Below, one piece after another: positions 48,344-57,229 of a stretch of 64,000 bases of DNA. The notes beneath the pieces were generated by a model. The model saw only the letters and a list, made by a program, of their open reading frames with translations, did not search any database and had not been told where the DNA came from. How positions within the stretch are numbered: the first letter of the stretch is position 1; each line of letters opens with the position of its first letter. Origin of the DNA: Saccharothrix syringae (GTDB taxonomy: Bacteria > Actinomycetota > Actinomycetes > Mycobacteriales > Pseudonocardiaceae); NCBI RefSeq assembly GCF_009498035.1, contig NZ_CP034550.1, positions 620,001 to 684,000 of the forward strand. The letters run 5' to 3'. Position numbers and translations under genes: made by a program.

Positions 48344-48922
48344 CTAGTCGAGCAGGGACAGCGCGTGGTCGACCGAGTCGCGCAGGCGCCGCGGGTCGGG
48401 GCGCTTGGCGATCACCCGGATGCCCTGCGCCACCGTGACGAGGAACCGGGCCAGCGCGTGCGGGTCCCGGTCCGCGGGCAGCTCGCCCTGGTCGCGGGCG
48501 CGCACCAGGGCGCCCGCGATGGCCGCCTCCAGGCTGTTGAGGCCGATGTCCACGCGCCGGGCCGCGAGTTCGTCGTGCGGCAGGCACTCGACCGCGGTGT
48601 TGGTGACGAAGCAGCCCTTGCGGTCGGGGTCGGCCAGCGCCTCGTCGGCGAAGGAGCGGATCAGCTCCCGGACCGCGGGCAGCGCGGGGCCCGACGGCGA
48701 GAGCGCGTAGGCCGCCCGGCCGCCGACCTCCTCGCAGTACCGGTCCAGGGCGCGCAGGTACAGGTCGTGCTTCGTGCCGAAGGTGGCGTAGATGCTGGCC
48801 CGGCCGATCCCCAGGTGGTCGACCAGGTCCTGGACCGAGGTGGCCTCGTACCCCTTGCGCCAGAACAGGTCCAGGGCCGCCCGCAGGGCCGCGTCCGGGT
48901 CGAACTCCTTCGTCCTGGCCAT
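48344..48922 (-). CDS. TetR/AcrR-family repressor
   Basis: A 192-residue TetR regulator. HTH: ALDLFWRKGYEATSVQDLVD, then HLGIGRASIYATFGTKHDLY. C-terminal: CFVTNTAVECLPHDELAARR, as in the TetR_C_33/AcrR-like group. It is upstream of and co-directional with the exported hydrolase. A site overlapping its own -35 and a matching site before the hydrolase indicate control of both. Confidence 0.9.
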   Translation of the reverse strand: MARTKEFDPDAALRAALDLFWRKGYEATSVQDLVDHLGIGRASIYATFGTKHDLYLRALDRYCEEVGGRAAYALSPSGPALPAVRELIRSFADEALADPDRKGCFVTNTAVECLPHDELAARRVDIGLNSLEAAIAGALVRARDQGELPADRDPHALARFLVTVAQGIRVIAKRPDPRRLRDSVDHALSLLD

Positions 48923-48928
48923 GCCGCC

Positions 48929-48957
48929 ACGGTAGCCGTACCAGAACGATCGGTCAA
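48929..48957 (-). promoter_or_regulatory. TetR self-promoter with operator
   Basis: On the minus strand, TTGACC (48957-48952) and TACCGT (48934-48929) form a promoter with a 17-bp spacer. The operator-like GACCGATCGTTCTGG (48941-48955) starts in the -35 and fills most of the spacer, so bound repressor would block polymerase. Confidence 0.75.
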
Positions 48958-48972
48958 CAAAGCGGGCCGTGG

Positions 48973-50490
48973 TCAGTTCCCGCTGACGACCTCCGACACC
49001 AGGGGCTCCACCTCGACGCGGTTGCGGCCGTGGCGCTTCGCGCGGTAGAGCGCCATGTCCGCCGCGGCGAACAGCTCGTCCAGCCCGGCCGGCCCGGCGG
49101 CCACGCCGATGCTCACGGTGGGCCGCCGGACCGTGCCCAGCACCACGGTCCAGTCGTGGTGGTCGACCGCCGCGCGGATGCGCTCGGCCACCGCCGGGCC
49201 CACGTCGTGCGCGCCGCCGGCGTCGCCGAGCAGCACCACGAACTCGTCGCCCGCCCACCGCGCGACCAGGTCGTCGGCCCGGCACTCGCGGCGCAGCAGC
49301 TGGGCGATCTCGCGCAGCGTCGCGTCGCCCGCCGCGTGCCCCGCGTCGTCGTTGACGCCCTTGAAGCGGTCCACGTCCACCAGCACCAGCCACGGCACCC
49401 GGCCCTTGGCGGCCGTGCTCTCCAGCAGGGTCGGCGCCGCGCGCTCCAGGCCGAGCCGGTTGGCCAGCCCGGTCAGCGGGTCCCGAGCCGCGGCCTCCTG
49501 CGCGGCCACCGCCACCCGCTGGGCCTGCACGGCCACCCGCCGCTGCTCCAGCGCCTGCGCCAGGCCCTCCTGGAGCGTCTCGGTGGCGGTCTTGCCCGCC
49601 GCGACCGAGCAGCGCAGCGCCGCCGCCTCGCCCACGTGGTCGCTCATCCGCGCGCAGATGTCGGCCAGGTCCAGGGAGAAGCGCAGCAGCAGCGACGGGT
49701 CGTTGATCGCCTCGGACGCGGCCACCGCCCGGCTGGCCAGGGTGCGGGCCTCGACCAGCTCGTCCTGCTCCCGCCGGACCACGGCCAGCACCCAGTTGGC
49801 CACCGCCATCGCCCACTTGTCGTCGGCCGCCCGCGCCTGCCGCAGCGTCTCCGCGGCGTGCTCCTCGGCCTGCGCCAGCTCGCCGACGCCGGCCAGCGAA
49901 CGGCTGTACGCGCCCAGCAGCGCGCGCCGCATCTGGGGGTCCCGGGCCAGCCCCAGGCCCTCCTTGAGGTGGCCGCGCGCCTCCTCGAAGATCGCGGGCG
50001 CCAGCTCCGGCGGCGAGGAGATGGCGCGGAAGTTCAGCGTGCCGCCCAGCGCCTGGAGGCAGTGGCCCAGCACCTCGGCGCCCAGCTCGGACTGCGCGGC
50101 CGCCCGCCGGGCCACCTGCACCGACAGCCGGAGCATGTCCACCGCGGCCCGCCGGTTGCCGATGCCCTCCAGCAGGTAGCCCAGCGCGTGCATGGCCTGC
50201 GCCGCGGCCGGGTTGTCGGTGGGCTCGCCGTCCAGGTCGGTCCAGCCCTCGGCGGCCAGCTCCAGGGCCAGCGGGATGCGGCCGAGCCGCCACGCCAGCT
50301 TGGCCCGGTTGACCAGGGCCGCGGAGCGCTGCCACCGGTCGGCGGCGACCGGCAGGCGGTTCACCACCCGGTCGAACAGGGTGTTCGCCTCCGGCAGGCG
50401 CCCGGCGTTGAGCAACGCCTTGACCTCTAGGTCCGGTTGCCACGCCCGGTCGGGGGGAGGCGGCTCTGGCTGCTCCACTCGCGCTGACAC
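48973..50490 (-). CDS. Diguanylate cyclase with N-terminal TPR-like region
   Basis: A 505-residue protein. Residues 1-330 are helical TPR-like repeats (ALLNAGRLPEANTLFDRVVN, AMHALGYLLEGIGNRRAAVD, AYSRSLAGVGELAQAEEHAA). A GGDEF domain follows (RDPLTGLANRLGLERAAPTL, DVDRFKGVNDDAGHAAGD). The signature is AGDEF in RWAGDEFVVLL, a variant found in active enzymes, and the inhibitory I-site RADD precedes it by five residues. It probably makes cyclic di-GMP under product feedback. No transmembrane segment is seen. The start is uncertain: GTG 50490 or GTG 50478. Confidence 0.87.
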   Translation of the reverse strand: MSARVEQPEPPPPDRAWQPDLEVKALLNAGRLPEANTLFDRVVNRLPVAADRWQRSAALVNRAKLAWRLGRIPLALELAAEGWTDLDGEPTDNPAAAQAMHALGYLLEGIGNRRAAVDMLRLSVQVARRAAAQSELGAEVLGHCLQALGGTLNFRAISSPPELAPAIFEEARGHLKEGLGLARDPQMRRALLGAYSRSLAGVGELAQAEEHAAETLRQARAADDKWAMAVANWVLAVVRREQDELVEARTLASRAVAASEAINDPSLLLRFSLDLADICARMSDHVGEAAALRCSVAAGKTATETLQEGLAQALEQRRVAVQAQRVAVAAQEAAARDPLTGLANRLGLERAAPTLLESTAAKGRVPWLVLVDVDRFKGVNDDAGHAAGDATLREIAQLLRRECRADDLVARWAGDEFVVLLGDAGGAHDVGPAVAERIRAAVDHHDWTVVLGTVRRPTVSIGVAAGPAGLDELFAAADMALYRAKRHGRNRVEVEPLVSEVVSGN

Positions 50491-50552
50491 TCCATTCCGA
50501 CTCGGCGGGACGGGTACGCGGGCCCGCCCGCCGCCGGCACGGTTAACACAGG

Positions 50553-51185
50553 CTACCGGCCCGGACGCCGGGTGTACCGCTCCTGGTGCAGGACTTCTTC
50601 CAGCGGCAGCCGGTTGCGCCAGCCGTGCCGCTCCAGGTCCGGGGCGTCCGGCAGCCGCTCGACGGGGCCGACGCACAGCCAGGCCACCGGCCGCACCGGC
50701 CGGGGGATGCCCAGCAGCCTGCGCAGCACCTCCTCGCGGTAGAAGCTCACCCAGCCCACGCCCAGCCCCTCGGCGGTCGCGGCCAGCCACAGGTTCTGGA
50801 TGGCCAGGCAGACCGAGTACAAACCCGCGTCGGCGATGGCGTGCCTGCCCAGCACGGCCGGCGAACCGCGGTCGGGGTCGTAGGTGACGACCACGCCGAG
50901 GGTGGACTCCAGGATGCCCTCGACCTTGATCCGCTCGAACAGCTCCGCCCGCTCCGGGTCGAGCCCCGCGGCGAACACGCTGCGCTCGGCCTGGACGTGG
51001 TCGCGGAAGGCGCGCCGGGTGTGCTCGTCGCGGACCAGGATGAAGTCCCACGGCTGGGACAGGCCCACGCTGGGTGCGGCGTGCGCGGCGCCGAGGACCC
51101 GGCGCAGCACCTCCGGCGGGATCGGGGCGCCGGTGAACTCACCCCGGGTGTCCCTCCGGCGGTGCAGCACGTCGTAGAAGCTCAT
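50553..51185 (-). CDS. bluB: 5,6-dimethylbenzimidazole synthase
   Basis: A 210-residue nitroreductase-fold flavoenzyme of the BluB type, which cleaves reduced FMN to give the lower ligand of vitamin B12. Typical features: SFYDVLHRRRDTRGEFTG, APSVGLSQPWDFILVRDE, GVVVTYDPDR, and AIQNLWLAATAEGLGVGWVS. Length is normal. No other cobalamin genes are in the window. It lies 62 bp upstream of the GGDEF gene in the same direction, but a link is not obvious. Confidence 0.88.
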   Translation of the reverse strand: MSFYDVLHRRRDTRGEFTGAPIPPEVLRRVLGAAHAAPSVGLSQPWDFILVRDEHTRRAFRDHVQAERSVFAAGLDPERAELFERIKVEGILESTLGVVVTYDPDRGSPAVLGRHAIADAGLYSVCLAIQNLWLAATAEGLGVGWVSFYREEVLRRLLGIPRPVRPVAWLCVGPVERLPDAPDLERHGWRNRLPLEEVLHQERYTRRPGR

Positions 51186-51269
51186 TCGGACGATCGTGCC
51201 TCACGCGATCCAGTGAACTTGCCGCCGAGGGGGTGGCGTCCGTCTCAACCGGGCGTTCAATGGTCGGTC

Positions 51270-51608
51270 ATGATTGGCACAGCGCACGGCTCCGCGCTCG
51301 GTTTCGCCGGTGGTGTCGCGGTGACCGCCGCGGCGGGCAGTTGGCCGGTGTTCGACCTGGTCCTGCTCGTCCTGGTGGTCGGCACCGTCTCGTGGTGGAC
51401 GACGGTGGCCGGTTCGGCGCTCACCGTGGTGCAGTGCTGGGGCCTGTACGCGAGCTTCGTGGTGGGCCACGACGGGCACCTGGTGCTCGACTGGCCCGCG
51501 CTGGCGGTGCTGGCCGTGGCGGGCTGCGCCTCGCTGGGCGGCCTGGTGCGGCAGCGGGTGCCCGCCGCACCGGCGCCGCGGTCCTCTGTGGAGTCCGGCG
51601 GGCGCTAG
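51270..51608 (+). CDS. Small membrane protein
   Basis: A 112-residue protein with three hydrophobic stretches (GFAGGVAVTAAAGSWPVF, LVLLVLVVGTVSWWTTVA, LAVLAVAGCASLGGLV) and a charged C-terminus. I do not recognise the family. The ATG has only GGTCGG upstream. It ends in a 4-bp overlap with the convergent phosphatase. Confidence 0.65.
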   Translation: MIGTAHGSALGFAGGVAVTAAAGSWPVFDLVLLVLVVGTVSWWTTVAGSALTVVQCWGLYASFVVGHDGHLVLDWPALAVLAVAGCASLGGLVRQRVPAAPAPRSSVESGGR

Positions 51609-52258
51609 CCGATCGGTCCCTGCGCCTCGCCGTCCGGGGAGGCGCGCCACTGGTCGAACGGCCGGTCCAGCCGCCAGCCCGCGCCGTCGTGGGTGAGCAC
51701 GCGGTCCTCGCACGTGTCGAGGTTGGACAGCGACTCGAACAGCTCCACGCTCCAGCCGAACAGCCGGCGGCACAGCAGCCGGATGGTCAGCCCGTGCGAG
51801 ACCACCAGGGCGGTGGACGGGTGGCCCGGCGCCCGCATCCGCGCCTCCAGGTCGGTCAGGAACGCGGCCAGGCGGTCGTCCACGTCGGCGCCGGACTCGC
51901 CGTTGGGCAGCCGGAAGAAGAAGTGGCCGTAGGCGTGCCGCTGGTGCTTGAGCACCTCCTGCTGGACCGGGTCCTGGAGGTTGCCCCAGTCCTGCTCGCG
52001 CAGCCGCGGCTCGGCCACGGTGCGCTCGGCCAGCGCGCCCAGCCCCAGGTGCCGCAGGGTGTTGCGGGTCCGCACGTACGGGCTCACGTAGACCGCGGCG
52101 GGCTCGCCGCCCAGCAGCTCCCTGATCCGCGGCCCCGCCCGCCGGGCCTGCTCCTCGCCCAGCCCGGTGAGGGGCAGGGCGTGGTCCGGGACGCGGCAGT
52201 ACGCCAGCTCGTCGACGTTGCCCAGGCTCTGCCCGTGGCGCAGCAGGATGATCCGCAC
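51605..52258 (-). CDS. Histidine phosphatase (phosphoglycerate mutase-like)
   Basis: A 217-residue histidine phosphatase. The phospho-accepting His is in IILLRHGQSLGNVDE, the second catalytic His in ALVVSHGLTIRLLCRRL, and the pocket Glu region in LREQDWGNLQDP. It hydrolyses a small phosphate ester; the substrate is unknown. It is divergent from the 3-hydroxyacyl-CoA dehydrogenase gene (70-bp gap). Confidence 0.88.
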   Translation of the reverse strand: MRIILLRHGQSLGNVDELAYCRVPDHALPLTGLGEEQARRAGPRIRELLGGEPAAVYVSPYVRTRNTLRHLGLGALAERTVAEPRLREQDWGNLQDPVQQEVLKHQRHAYGHFFFRLPNGESGADVDDRLAAFLTDLEARMRAPGHPSTALVVSHGLTIRLLCRRLFGWSVELFESLSNLDTCEDRVLTHDGAGWRLDRPFDQWRASPDGEAQGPIG

Positions 52259-52328
52259 CCGTCCATGGTGCCGGTGTTACAGTCCGGCCCGGAAACCAGC
52301 CCCGAGGTGTTACAAGGAGGGGGTCCGC

Positions 52329-53153
52329 ATGATCTCCGCGGTGATCGGTGGCGGCACGATGGGAGCCGGGATCGCCCACCTCCTGCTGGCCGGCGGCCAC
52401 GACGTGGTGCTGGTCGAGGCGGGCGCGGACCGGGTCCTGGCGGCGCGGCGGGCCGTCGAGGCGTCGCTGGCCAGGGCCGCGGACCGGGGCAGGCTCGACG
52501 GCGTGCCCGGTGAGCTGCTGGAACGCCTCACCGTGGTGGAGCGCCTGGAGCCGGTGGCCGCCGAGCTGGTCGTCGAGGCCGTGCCCGAGGACGTCGGGCT
52601 GAAGCGGCGCGTGCTGGCCGCGGCCGCGAGCGCCTGCCCCGACGCCGTGCTGGCGTCCAACACCTCGTCGCTGTCGATCTCCGCGCTGGCCGAGGGCCTG
52701 CCCGGCGAGCGGGTGCTGGGCATGCACTTCTTCAACCCCGTGCCGGTGCAGCAGCTGGTCGAGCTGGTCCACCACGACGGCGTGTCGCCCGAGGTCGTGG
52801 CGAAGGCCCGCGCCTGGGCCGAGGAGCTGGGCAAGACCGTCATCGAGGTGCGGGACGCGCCCGGCTTCGCCACCTCCCGGCTCGGCGTCGCGGTGGGCAT
52901 GGAGGCCATCCGGATGCTGGAGGAGGGCGTCGCGAGCGCCGAGGACATCGACACCGGCATGCGCCTGGGCTACGGCTGGCCGATGGGGCCGCTGCGGCTG
53001 ACCGACCTGGTCGGCCTGGACGTCCGGCTCGCCATCGCCGAGCACCTGGCCGCCGAGCTGGGCCCCCGGTTCGCCCCGCCGGCGCTGCTGCGCGAGAAGG
53101 TCGCCGCGGGCCACCTGGGCCGCAAGACCGGCCAGGGGTTCTTCACCTGGTAG
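52329..53153 (+). CDS. 3-hydroxyacyl-CoA dehydrogenase
   Basis: A 274-residue monofunctional NAD-dependent 3-hydroxyacyl-CoA dehydrogenase (FadB2/PaaH/Hbd type). NAD site: AVIGGGTMGAGIAHLLLAGG. Catalytic region: SNTSSLSISALAE, then GMHFFNPVPVQQLVELV (His of the His-Glu pair). The C-terminal domain ends in GHLGRKTGQGFFTW. It acts in fatty-acid beta-oxidation or butyrate-type metabolism. GGAGGGGG supports ATG 52329. The next gene follows by 10 bp, so an operon with the Eis-like and TRIC genes is likely. Confidence 0.92.
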   Translation: MISAVIGGGTMGAGIAHLLLAGGHDVVLVEAGADRVLAARRAVEASLARAADRGRLDGVPGELLERLTVVERLEPVAAELVVEAVPEDVGLKRRVLAAAASACPDAVLASNTSSLSISALAEGLPGERVLGMHFFNPVPVQQLVELVHHDGVSPEVVAKARAWAEELGKTVIEVRDAPGFATSRLGVAVGMEAIRMLEEGVASAEDIDTGMRLGYGWPMGPLRLTDLVGLDVRLAIAEHLAAELGPRFAPPALLREKVAAGHLGRKTGQGFFTW

Positions 53154-53163
53154 GCAGGGTGGT

Positions 53164-54291
53164 GTGCGCATCCGCGAGCTGACCGGGGACGACGTCGGGG
53201 AGGTCGACCGGCTGCGCCGGGTCGCCTTCGGCCGGTCGGACCCCGGACCGCCCCGCCCCGGCCGCCGGTGCCTGGTCGCCGAGCTGGGCGGGCGGGTCGC
53301 CGGGGTGCTCACGATCGGCGAGTACCACCAGTTCTGGGGCGGCGCGACGGTGCCCATGGGCGGCGTCGGCGGGGTCGCCGTCGACCCGCACGCGCGCGGG
53401 CGCGGGGTGGCGGGCGCGCTGCTCGACGCGGCCCTGCGGGACATGCGCGAGCGCGGCCGGGCGCTGTCGGTGCTCTACGCCGCGGTCCCCGCGCTCTACC
53501 GGTCGCGCGGCTGGGAGCGGGCCGGGGTGTTCGAGTACCTGGACCTCCCGCCCGACCGGCTGCCCGCGGCCGGGCGGCCGGCGTCGCGCCCCGCCGTGGC
53601 GGGCGACCTGCCCGCGTTGCACGCCTGCTACGTCGACCTGGCGTCCACGGTCAACGGCATGCTCGACCGCAGCGCCCCCGCCGTCGAGGTCGGGGACGTG
53701 CTCGACCTGGACGTCGTGTCGGTGGTCCCGGGCCACGACGGCGAGGTGCGCGGGTACCTGACCGCGACGCGCCGCCCCGACGGGCTGCGGGTGCTCGACC
53801 TGGTCGGCCGGGACGCGGCCACCCAGCTCGGGCTGCTGCGCGAGGTGCGGAGCCGGTCCGGGCCGCTGGACCGGGTGTCCCTGCGGGTCGTCGACCCGGC
53901 CGTGACCGGCCTGCTGACCGACCAGGCGATCGAGTTCACCGTGGCCGCGTCCGCCTGGCTGCTGCGGGTGGTGGACCTGCCGGCCGCCGTGGCGGCGCGG
54001 GGCTGGCCCGCCGCCGGGGGGCTCACCGCGGCCGTCGACCTGGAGGTGGTCGACGGGCACGCGCCGTGGCACGCGGGGCGGCGGCGGCTCGTGGTGGAGG
54101 ACGGCCGGGTGCGCGTGGAGCCGGGCGGCAGCGGTGAGGTGCGGTTGCACGCCCGCGCGCTCGGGCCGTGGTTCAGCGGCATGCAGGACAGCCACGCGCT
54201 GCGCCGCGCGGGCCTGCTGGACGGCGACGGCAGGCTGCTCGACCGGCTGGTCGGCGCACCGGGCGTGCCCCGACTGGCCGACTTCTTCTAA
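53164..54291 (+). CDS. Eis-like GNAT N-acetyltransferase
   Basis: A 375-residue Eis-family acetyltransferase: N-terminal GNAT with acetyl-CoA loop GVAVDPHARGRGVAGALL, second GNAT-like region, and an SCP2-like C-terminal domain. The C-terminal ADFF carboxylate, which acts as the general base in Eis, is present. Mycobacterial Eis acetylates aminoglycosides and host proteins; the substrate here is unknown. It starts at GTG 53164, 10 bp after the dehydrogenase. Confidence 0.88.
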   Translation: MRIRELTGDDVGEVDRLRRVAFGRSDPGPPRPGRRCLVAELGGRVAGVLTIGEYHQFWGGATVPMGGVGGVAVDPHARGRGVAGALLDAALRDMRERGRALSVLYAAVPALYRSRGWERAGVFEYLDLPPDRLPAAGRPASRPAVAGDLPALHACYVDLASTVNGMLDRSAPAVEVGDVLDLDVVSVVPGHDGEVRGYLTATRRPDGLRVLDLVGRDAATQLGLLREVRSRSGPLDRVSLRVVDPAVTGLLTDQAIEFTVAASAWLLRVVDLPAAVAARGWPAAGGLTAAVDLEVVDGHAPWHAGRRRLVVEDGRVRVEPGGSGEVRLHARALGPWFSGMQDSHALRRAGLLDGDGRLLDRLVGAPGVPRLADFF

Positions 54292-54302
54292 CCTGGGCAG
54301 CC

Positions 54303-54914
54303 GTGCTGCTCACCGCCCTGGAGCTGGTCGGGATCGCCGCGTTCGCCGCCTCCGGCGCGCTCGCCGCGGTCCGGGCCAGGCTCGACGTGTTCGGGGTGAC
54401 CGTGCTGGCCCTGACCACGTCGCTGGGCGGCGGCACGATCCGGGACGTGCTGCTGGGCGTGCACCCGCCGGTGGCGCTGGTGCGCTGGCCCTACCTGGCC
54501 GTCGCCGCGGTCACCGGGCTGGTGGTCTTCCGCTTTCACCCGACCGTGGCGAAGTTGCGCCGGTCCGTGCTGCTGCTCGACGCGTTCGGCCTCGGCCTGT
54601 TCGTCACGGCGGGCACCACGACCGCGCTCGCGCTGGGCGCGCCGCCCTACGCGGCGTGCCTGGTCGGCATGACCACCGGCATCGGCGGCGGCGCGCTGCG
54701 CGACGTGCTGCTGCGCGAGATCCCGCTGGTCCTGCGGCGGGAGATCTACGCGGTCGCGGCGCTGGCGGGCGCGTTCGTGGTCGTCGTCGGTGATCAACTG
54801 GACCTGCCCGCGGTCCCGGTGAGCCTGGCCGGTTCGGCGGTCATCGTGGGCCTGCGGCTGCTGGCCCTGTGGCGGCACTGGAACGCCCCGGTGGCCCCAA
54901 GACTTGACGGGTAG
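54303..54914 (+). CDS. TRIC-family cation channel protein
   Basis: A 203-residue membrane protein of the TRIC/UPF0126 family with seven predicted helices in two related halves. The glycine-rich motifs TTSLGGGTIRDVLLG and TTGIGGGALRDVLLRE are in place, which in TRIC channels line the potassium pathway. It starts 11 bp after the Eis-like gene at GTG. Confidence 0.9.
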   Translation: MLLTALELVGIAAFAASGALAAVRARLDVFGVTVLALTTSLGGGTIRDVLLGVHPPVALVRWPYLAVAAVTGLVVFRFHPTVAKLRRSVLLLDAFGLGLFVTAGTTTALALGAPPYAACLVGMTTGIGGGALRDVLLREIPLVLRREIYAVAALAGAFVVVVGDQLDLPAVPVSLAGSAVIVGLRLLALWRHWNAPVAPRLDG

Positions 54915-54924
54915 CTCACATCGG

Positions 54925-54944
54925 CTTCTCAGGCGCCTCTCAGG
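54925..54944 (+). promoter_or_regulatory. MprA-box-like direct repeat before mprA
   Basis: CTTCTCAGG (54925-54933) and CCTCTCAGG (54936-54944) are direct repeats 11 bp apart, the spacing expected for an OmpR-type dimer. They lie 22-41 bases before the mprA ATG and suggest autoregulation. The 61866-61885 region carries a related pair before the HtrA-like gene. Confidence 0.65.
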
Positions 54945-54965
54945 ACCACGGGCAAAACTGATCCC

Positions 54966-55661
54966 ATGCGCATCCTCGTTGTCGACGACGACCGGGCCGT
55001 GCGTGAGTCGCTCCGGCGCTCACTGCAGTTCAACGGCTACCAGGTCGACCTGGCCGGCGACGGCCAGCAGGCCCTGGAGTCCGTCGTCAACCAGCGCCCC
55101 GACGCCATGGTGCTGGACGTGATGATGCCCAGGCTGGACGGCCTGGAGGTGTGCCGCCGGCTGCGCAGCACCGGCGACGACCTGCCGATCCTGGTGCTCA
55201 CCGCCCGGGACGCGGTGTCCGACCGGGTGTCCGGCCTCGACGCGGGCGCCGACGACTACCTGCCCAAGCCGTTCGCGCTGGAGGAGCTGCTGGCCAGGCT
55301 GCGCGCGCTGCTGCGGCGGGCCGCCGCCGAGGACGCCAAGGGCGGGCAGGCGGGCGCGGTGCTGCGGTTCGCCGACCTGGAGCTGGACCCCGGCACGCGC
55401 GACGTGCGGCGCGGCGACCGGTCGATCAGCCTGACCCGGACCGAGTTCGCGCTGCTGGAGCTGTTCCTCGCGCACCCCAAGCAGGTGCTCACCCGCGGTC
55501 GCATCCTGGAGGACGTCTGGGGCTACGACTTCCCGACCTCGGGCAACGCCCTGGAGGTCTACGTGGGCTACCTGCGCCGCAAGACCGAGGCCGGTGGCGA
55601 GCCCCGGCTGCTGCACACCGTGCGCGGCGTCGGCTACGTGCTGCGGGAGACCCCTCCGTGA
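54966..55661 (+). CDS. mprA: MprA-like response regulator
   Basis: A 231-residue OmpR-type regulator. Receiver: [18 protein letters not shown], phospho-acceptor Asp in [13 protein letters not shown], Lys in [17 protein letters not shown]. Winged helix: [20 protein letters not shown], then [14 protein letters not shown]. Very close to mycobacterial MprA, which responds to envelope stress. The kinase gene overlaps the stop (GTGA). The name is given by similarity and by pairing with MprB; an exact orthologue is likely but not proven. Confidence 0.88.
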   Translation: MRILVVDDDRAVRESLRRSLQFNGYQVDLAGDGQQALESVVNQRPDAMVLDVMMPRLDGLEVCRRLRSTGDDLPILVLTARDAVSDRVSGLDAGADDYLPKPFALEELLARLRALLRRAAAEDAKGGQAGAVLRFADLELDPGTRDVRRGDRSISLTRTEFALLELFLAHPKQVLTRGRILEDVWGYDFPTSGNALEVYVGYLRRKTEAGGEPRLLHTVRGVGYVLRETPP

Positions 55662-57106
55662 TCGACTCAGCGTCGGTGCGCGACGCCGCCAACGAGCGCC
55701 TCCAGCGCGTCTCGCTGCGGGCCCGGGTCACCCTGCTGGCGGCGTTCTGCGTGGCGGGCGCCGTGGCCGTGGTCTCGCTCGGCGCCTACATGACGGTCAG
55801 CCGGAACCTGCACGACCAGCTGGAGGACAACCTCCGGCAGCGCGCGCAGGCCGCGGTGACCGCGCCCAAGGTCAACAACGACGTCACCGAGATCCCCGGC
55901 GCCTTCCTGGCCGCGGGCGACATCCGGATCGGCGTGCTGGACACCGACGGGCAGATCTACTACCCCAAGGGCACCAGCCCGCCGCCGACCCAGCCCGCGG
56001 ACCTGGAGGTGGCGCGCGGGGCGGTGCAGGAGAACTTCTGGACCGACACCCGCACGGGCTTCCAGGTGCTCGCCCTGCCCTACGGCGACGGGCAGGCGAT
56101 GCTGATCGCCCAGTCCACCAAGCCGCTCAACACCACCCTGGGCAAGCTGTCCGTGGTGCTGTTCGTGATCAGCGGCCTGGGCGTGCTGGTCGCGGCGGCG
56201 GCGGGCACCGCGGTGGCGCGCACGGGCCTGCGGCCGGTGCAGCGGCTGACCGAGGCCACCGAGCGGGTCGCGCTGACCGGCGACCTGCGGCCGATCCCGG
56301 TGTCCGGCGACGACGAGCTGGCGCTGCTGTCGCAGCGGTTCAACGCGATGCTCGGCGCGCTGGCCGAGTCGCAGGAGCGGCAGCGCAGGCTGGTCGCCGA
56401 CGCGGGCCACGAGCTGCGCACCCCGCTGACGTCGATGCGCACGAACCTGGAGCTGCTGCTGGCCTCCGAGCGGCCCGACGCGCCGACCCTGTCGGACCAG
56501 GACAAGGCCGAGATCCACGCCGACGTGCGGGCCCAGCTCGACGAGCTGACCACGCTCATCGGCGACCTGGTGGAGCTGGCCCGGGAGGACGCGCCGCAGG
56601 TCGTGCACGAGCCGGTGGACCTGGTCGAGGTGGTCGAGCGCGCGGTGGACCGGGCCCGGCGGCGGGCGTCGGACGTGCGGCTGGCCGTCGAGGTCCAGCC
56701 GTGGTCGCTGCTGGGCGACTCGTCCGCGCTGGAGCGCGCGGTGCTGAACCTGCTGGACAACGCGGTGAAGTTCAGCCCGCCGGGCGGCGAGGTGCGGCTG
56801 TCGCTGCGGCAGCTCGGCGACGGCAGCGCGGTGGTCGAGGTGGCGGACTCCGGTCCGGGCATCGCCGAGGCCGACCTGCCGCACGTGTTCGAGCGCTTCT
56901 ACCGCTCGCAGGAGGCGCGCACGCTGCCCGGCTCCGGCCTGGGCCTGGCGATCGTCAAGCAGGTCGCGGAGCGCCACGGCGGCATGGCCTACGTGGGCCG
57001 GGCGCCGGAGGGCGGCGCGCTGTTCGCGCTGCGCCTGCCCGGGCGCCCGACGCCCCTGCCGCCGATGCCCGCGACCAGCTCACCGTCGGGTGACGCGCAT
57101 CGGTAA
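55658..57106 (+). CDS. mprB: MprB-like sensor histidine kinase
   Basis: A 482-residue kinase. Two membrane segments flank an extracytoplasmic sensor region of about 130 residues ([20 protein letters not shown] and [20 protein letters not shown]). HAMP follows, then the His in [20 protein letters not shown], and the ATPase boxes ([53 protein letters not shown]). In mycobacteria MprB senses envelope stress with DnaK and controls sigE and pepD. Here the HtrA/PepD-like gene is 5 kb away. Confidence 0.9.
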   Translation: MIDSASVRDAANERLQRVSLRARVTLLAAFCVAGAVAVVSLGAYMTVSRNLHDQLEDNLRQRAQAAVTAPKVNNDVTEIPGAFLAAGDIRIGVLDTDGQIYYPKGTSPPPTQPADLEVARGAVQENFWTDTRTGFQVLALPYGDGQAMLIAQSTKPLNTTLGKLSVVLFVISGLGVLVAAAAGTAVARTGLRPVQRLTEATERVALTGDLRPIPVSGDDELALLSQRFNAMLGALAESQERQRRLVADAGHELRTPLTSMRTNLELLLASERPDAPTLSDQDKAEIHADVRAQLDELTTLIGDLVELAREDAPQVVHEPVDLVEVVERAVDRARRRASDVRLAVEVQPWSLLGDSSALERAVLNLLDNAVKFSPPGGEVRLSLRQLGDGSAVVEVADSGPGIAEADLPHVFERFYRSQEARTLPGSGLGLAIVKQVAERHGGMAYVGRAPEGGALFALRLPGRPTPLPPMPATSSPSGDAHR

Positions 57107-57180
57107 ACCGAACACAGAGTCAACAACAACGACCAGGCTGTGGCGCAGGGCACGCGTCCTGGTGCCGCCGGCGAGTGCTC

Positions 57181-57229
57181 TTGTTGGACTGTGTTGACGT
57201 TTGCGGACCACTCGACCACCCTTGCGGAC
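57181..57229 (+). promoter_or_regulatory. Direct repeats before the galactose operon
   Basis: TTGTTGGAC (57181), TTTGCGGAC (57200) and CTTGCGGAC (57221) recur at 19- and 21-base steps, close to two helical turns, ending directly before the ATG at 57230. GTCAACA (57119) and TGTTGAC (57192) add an inverted element. These are candidate sites for the DeoR-type regulator encoded in the operon. Confidence 0.5.
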
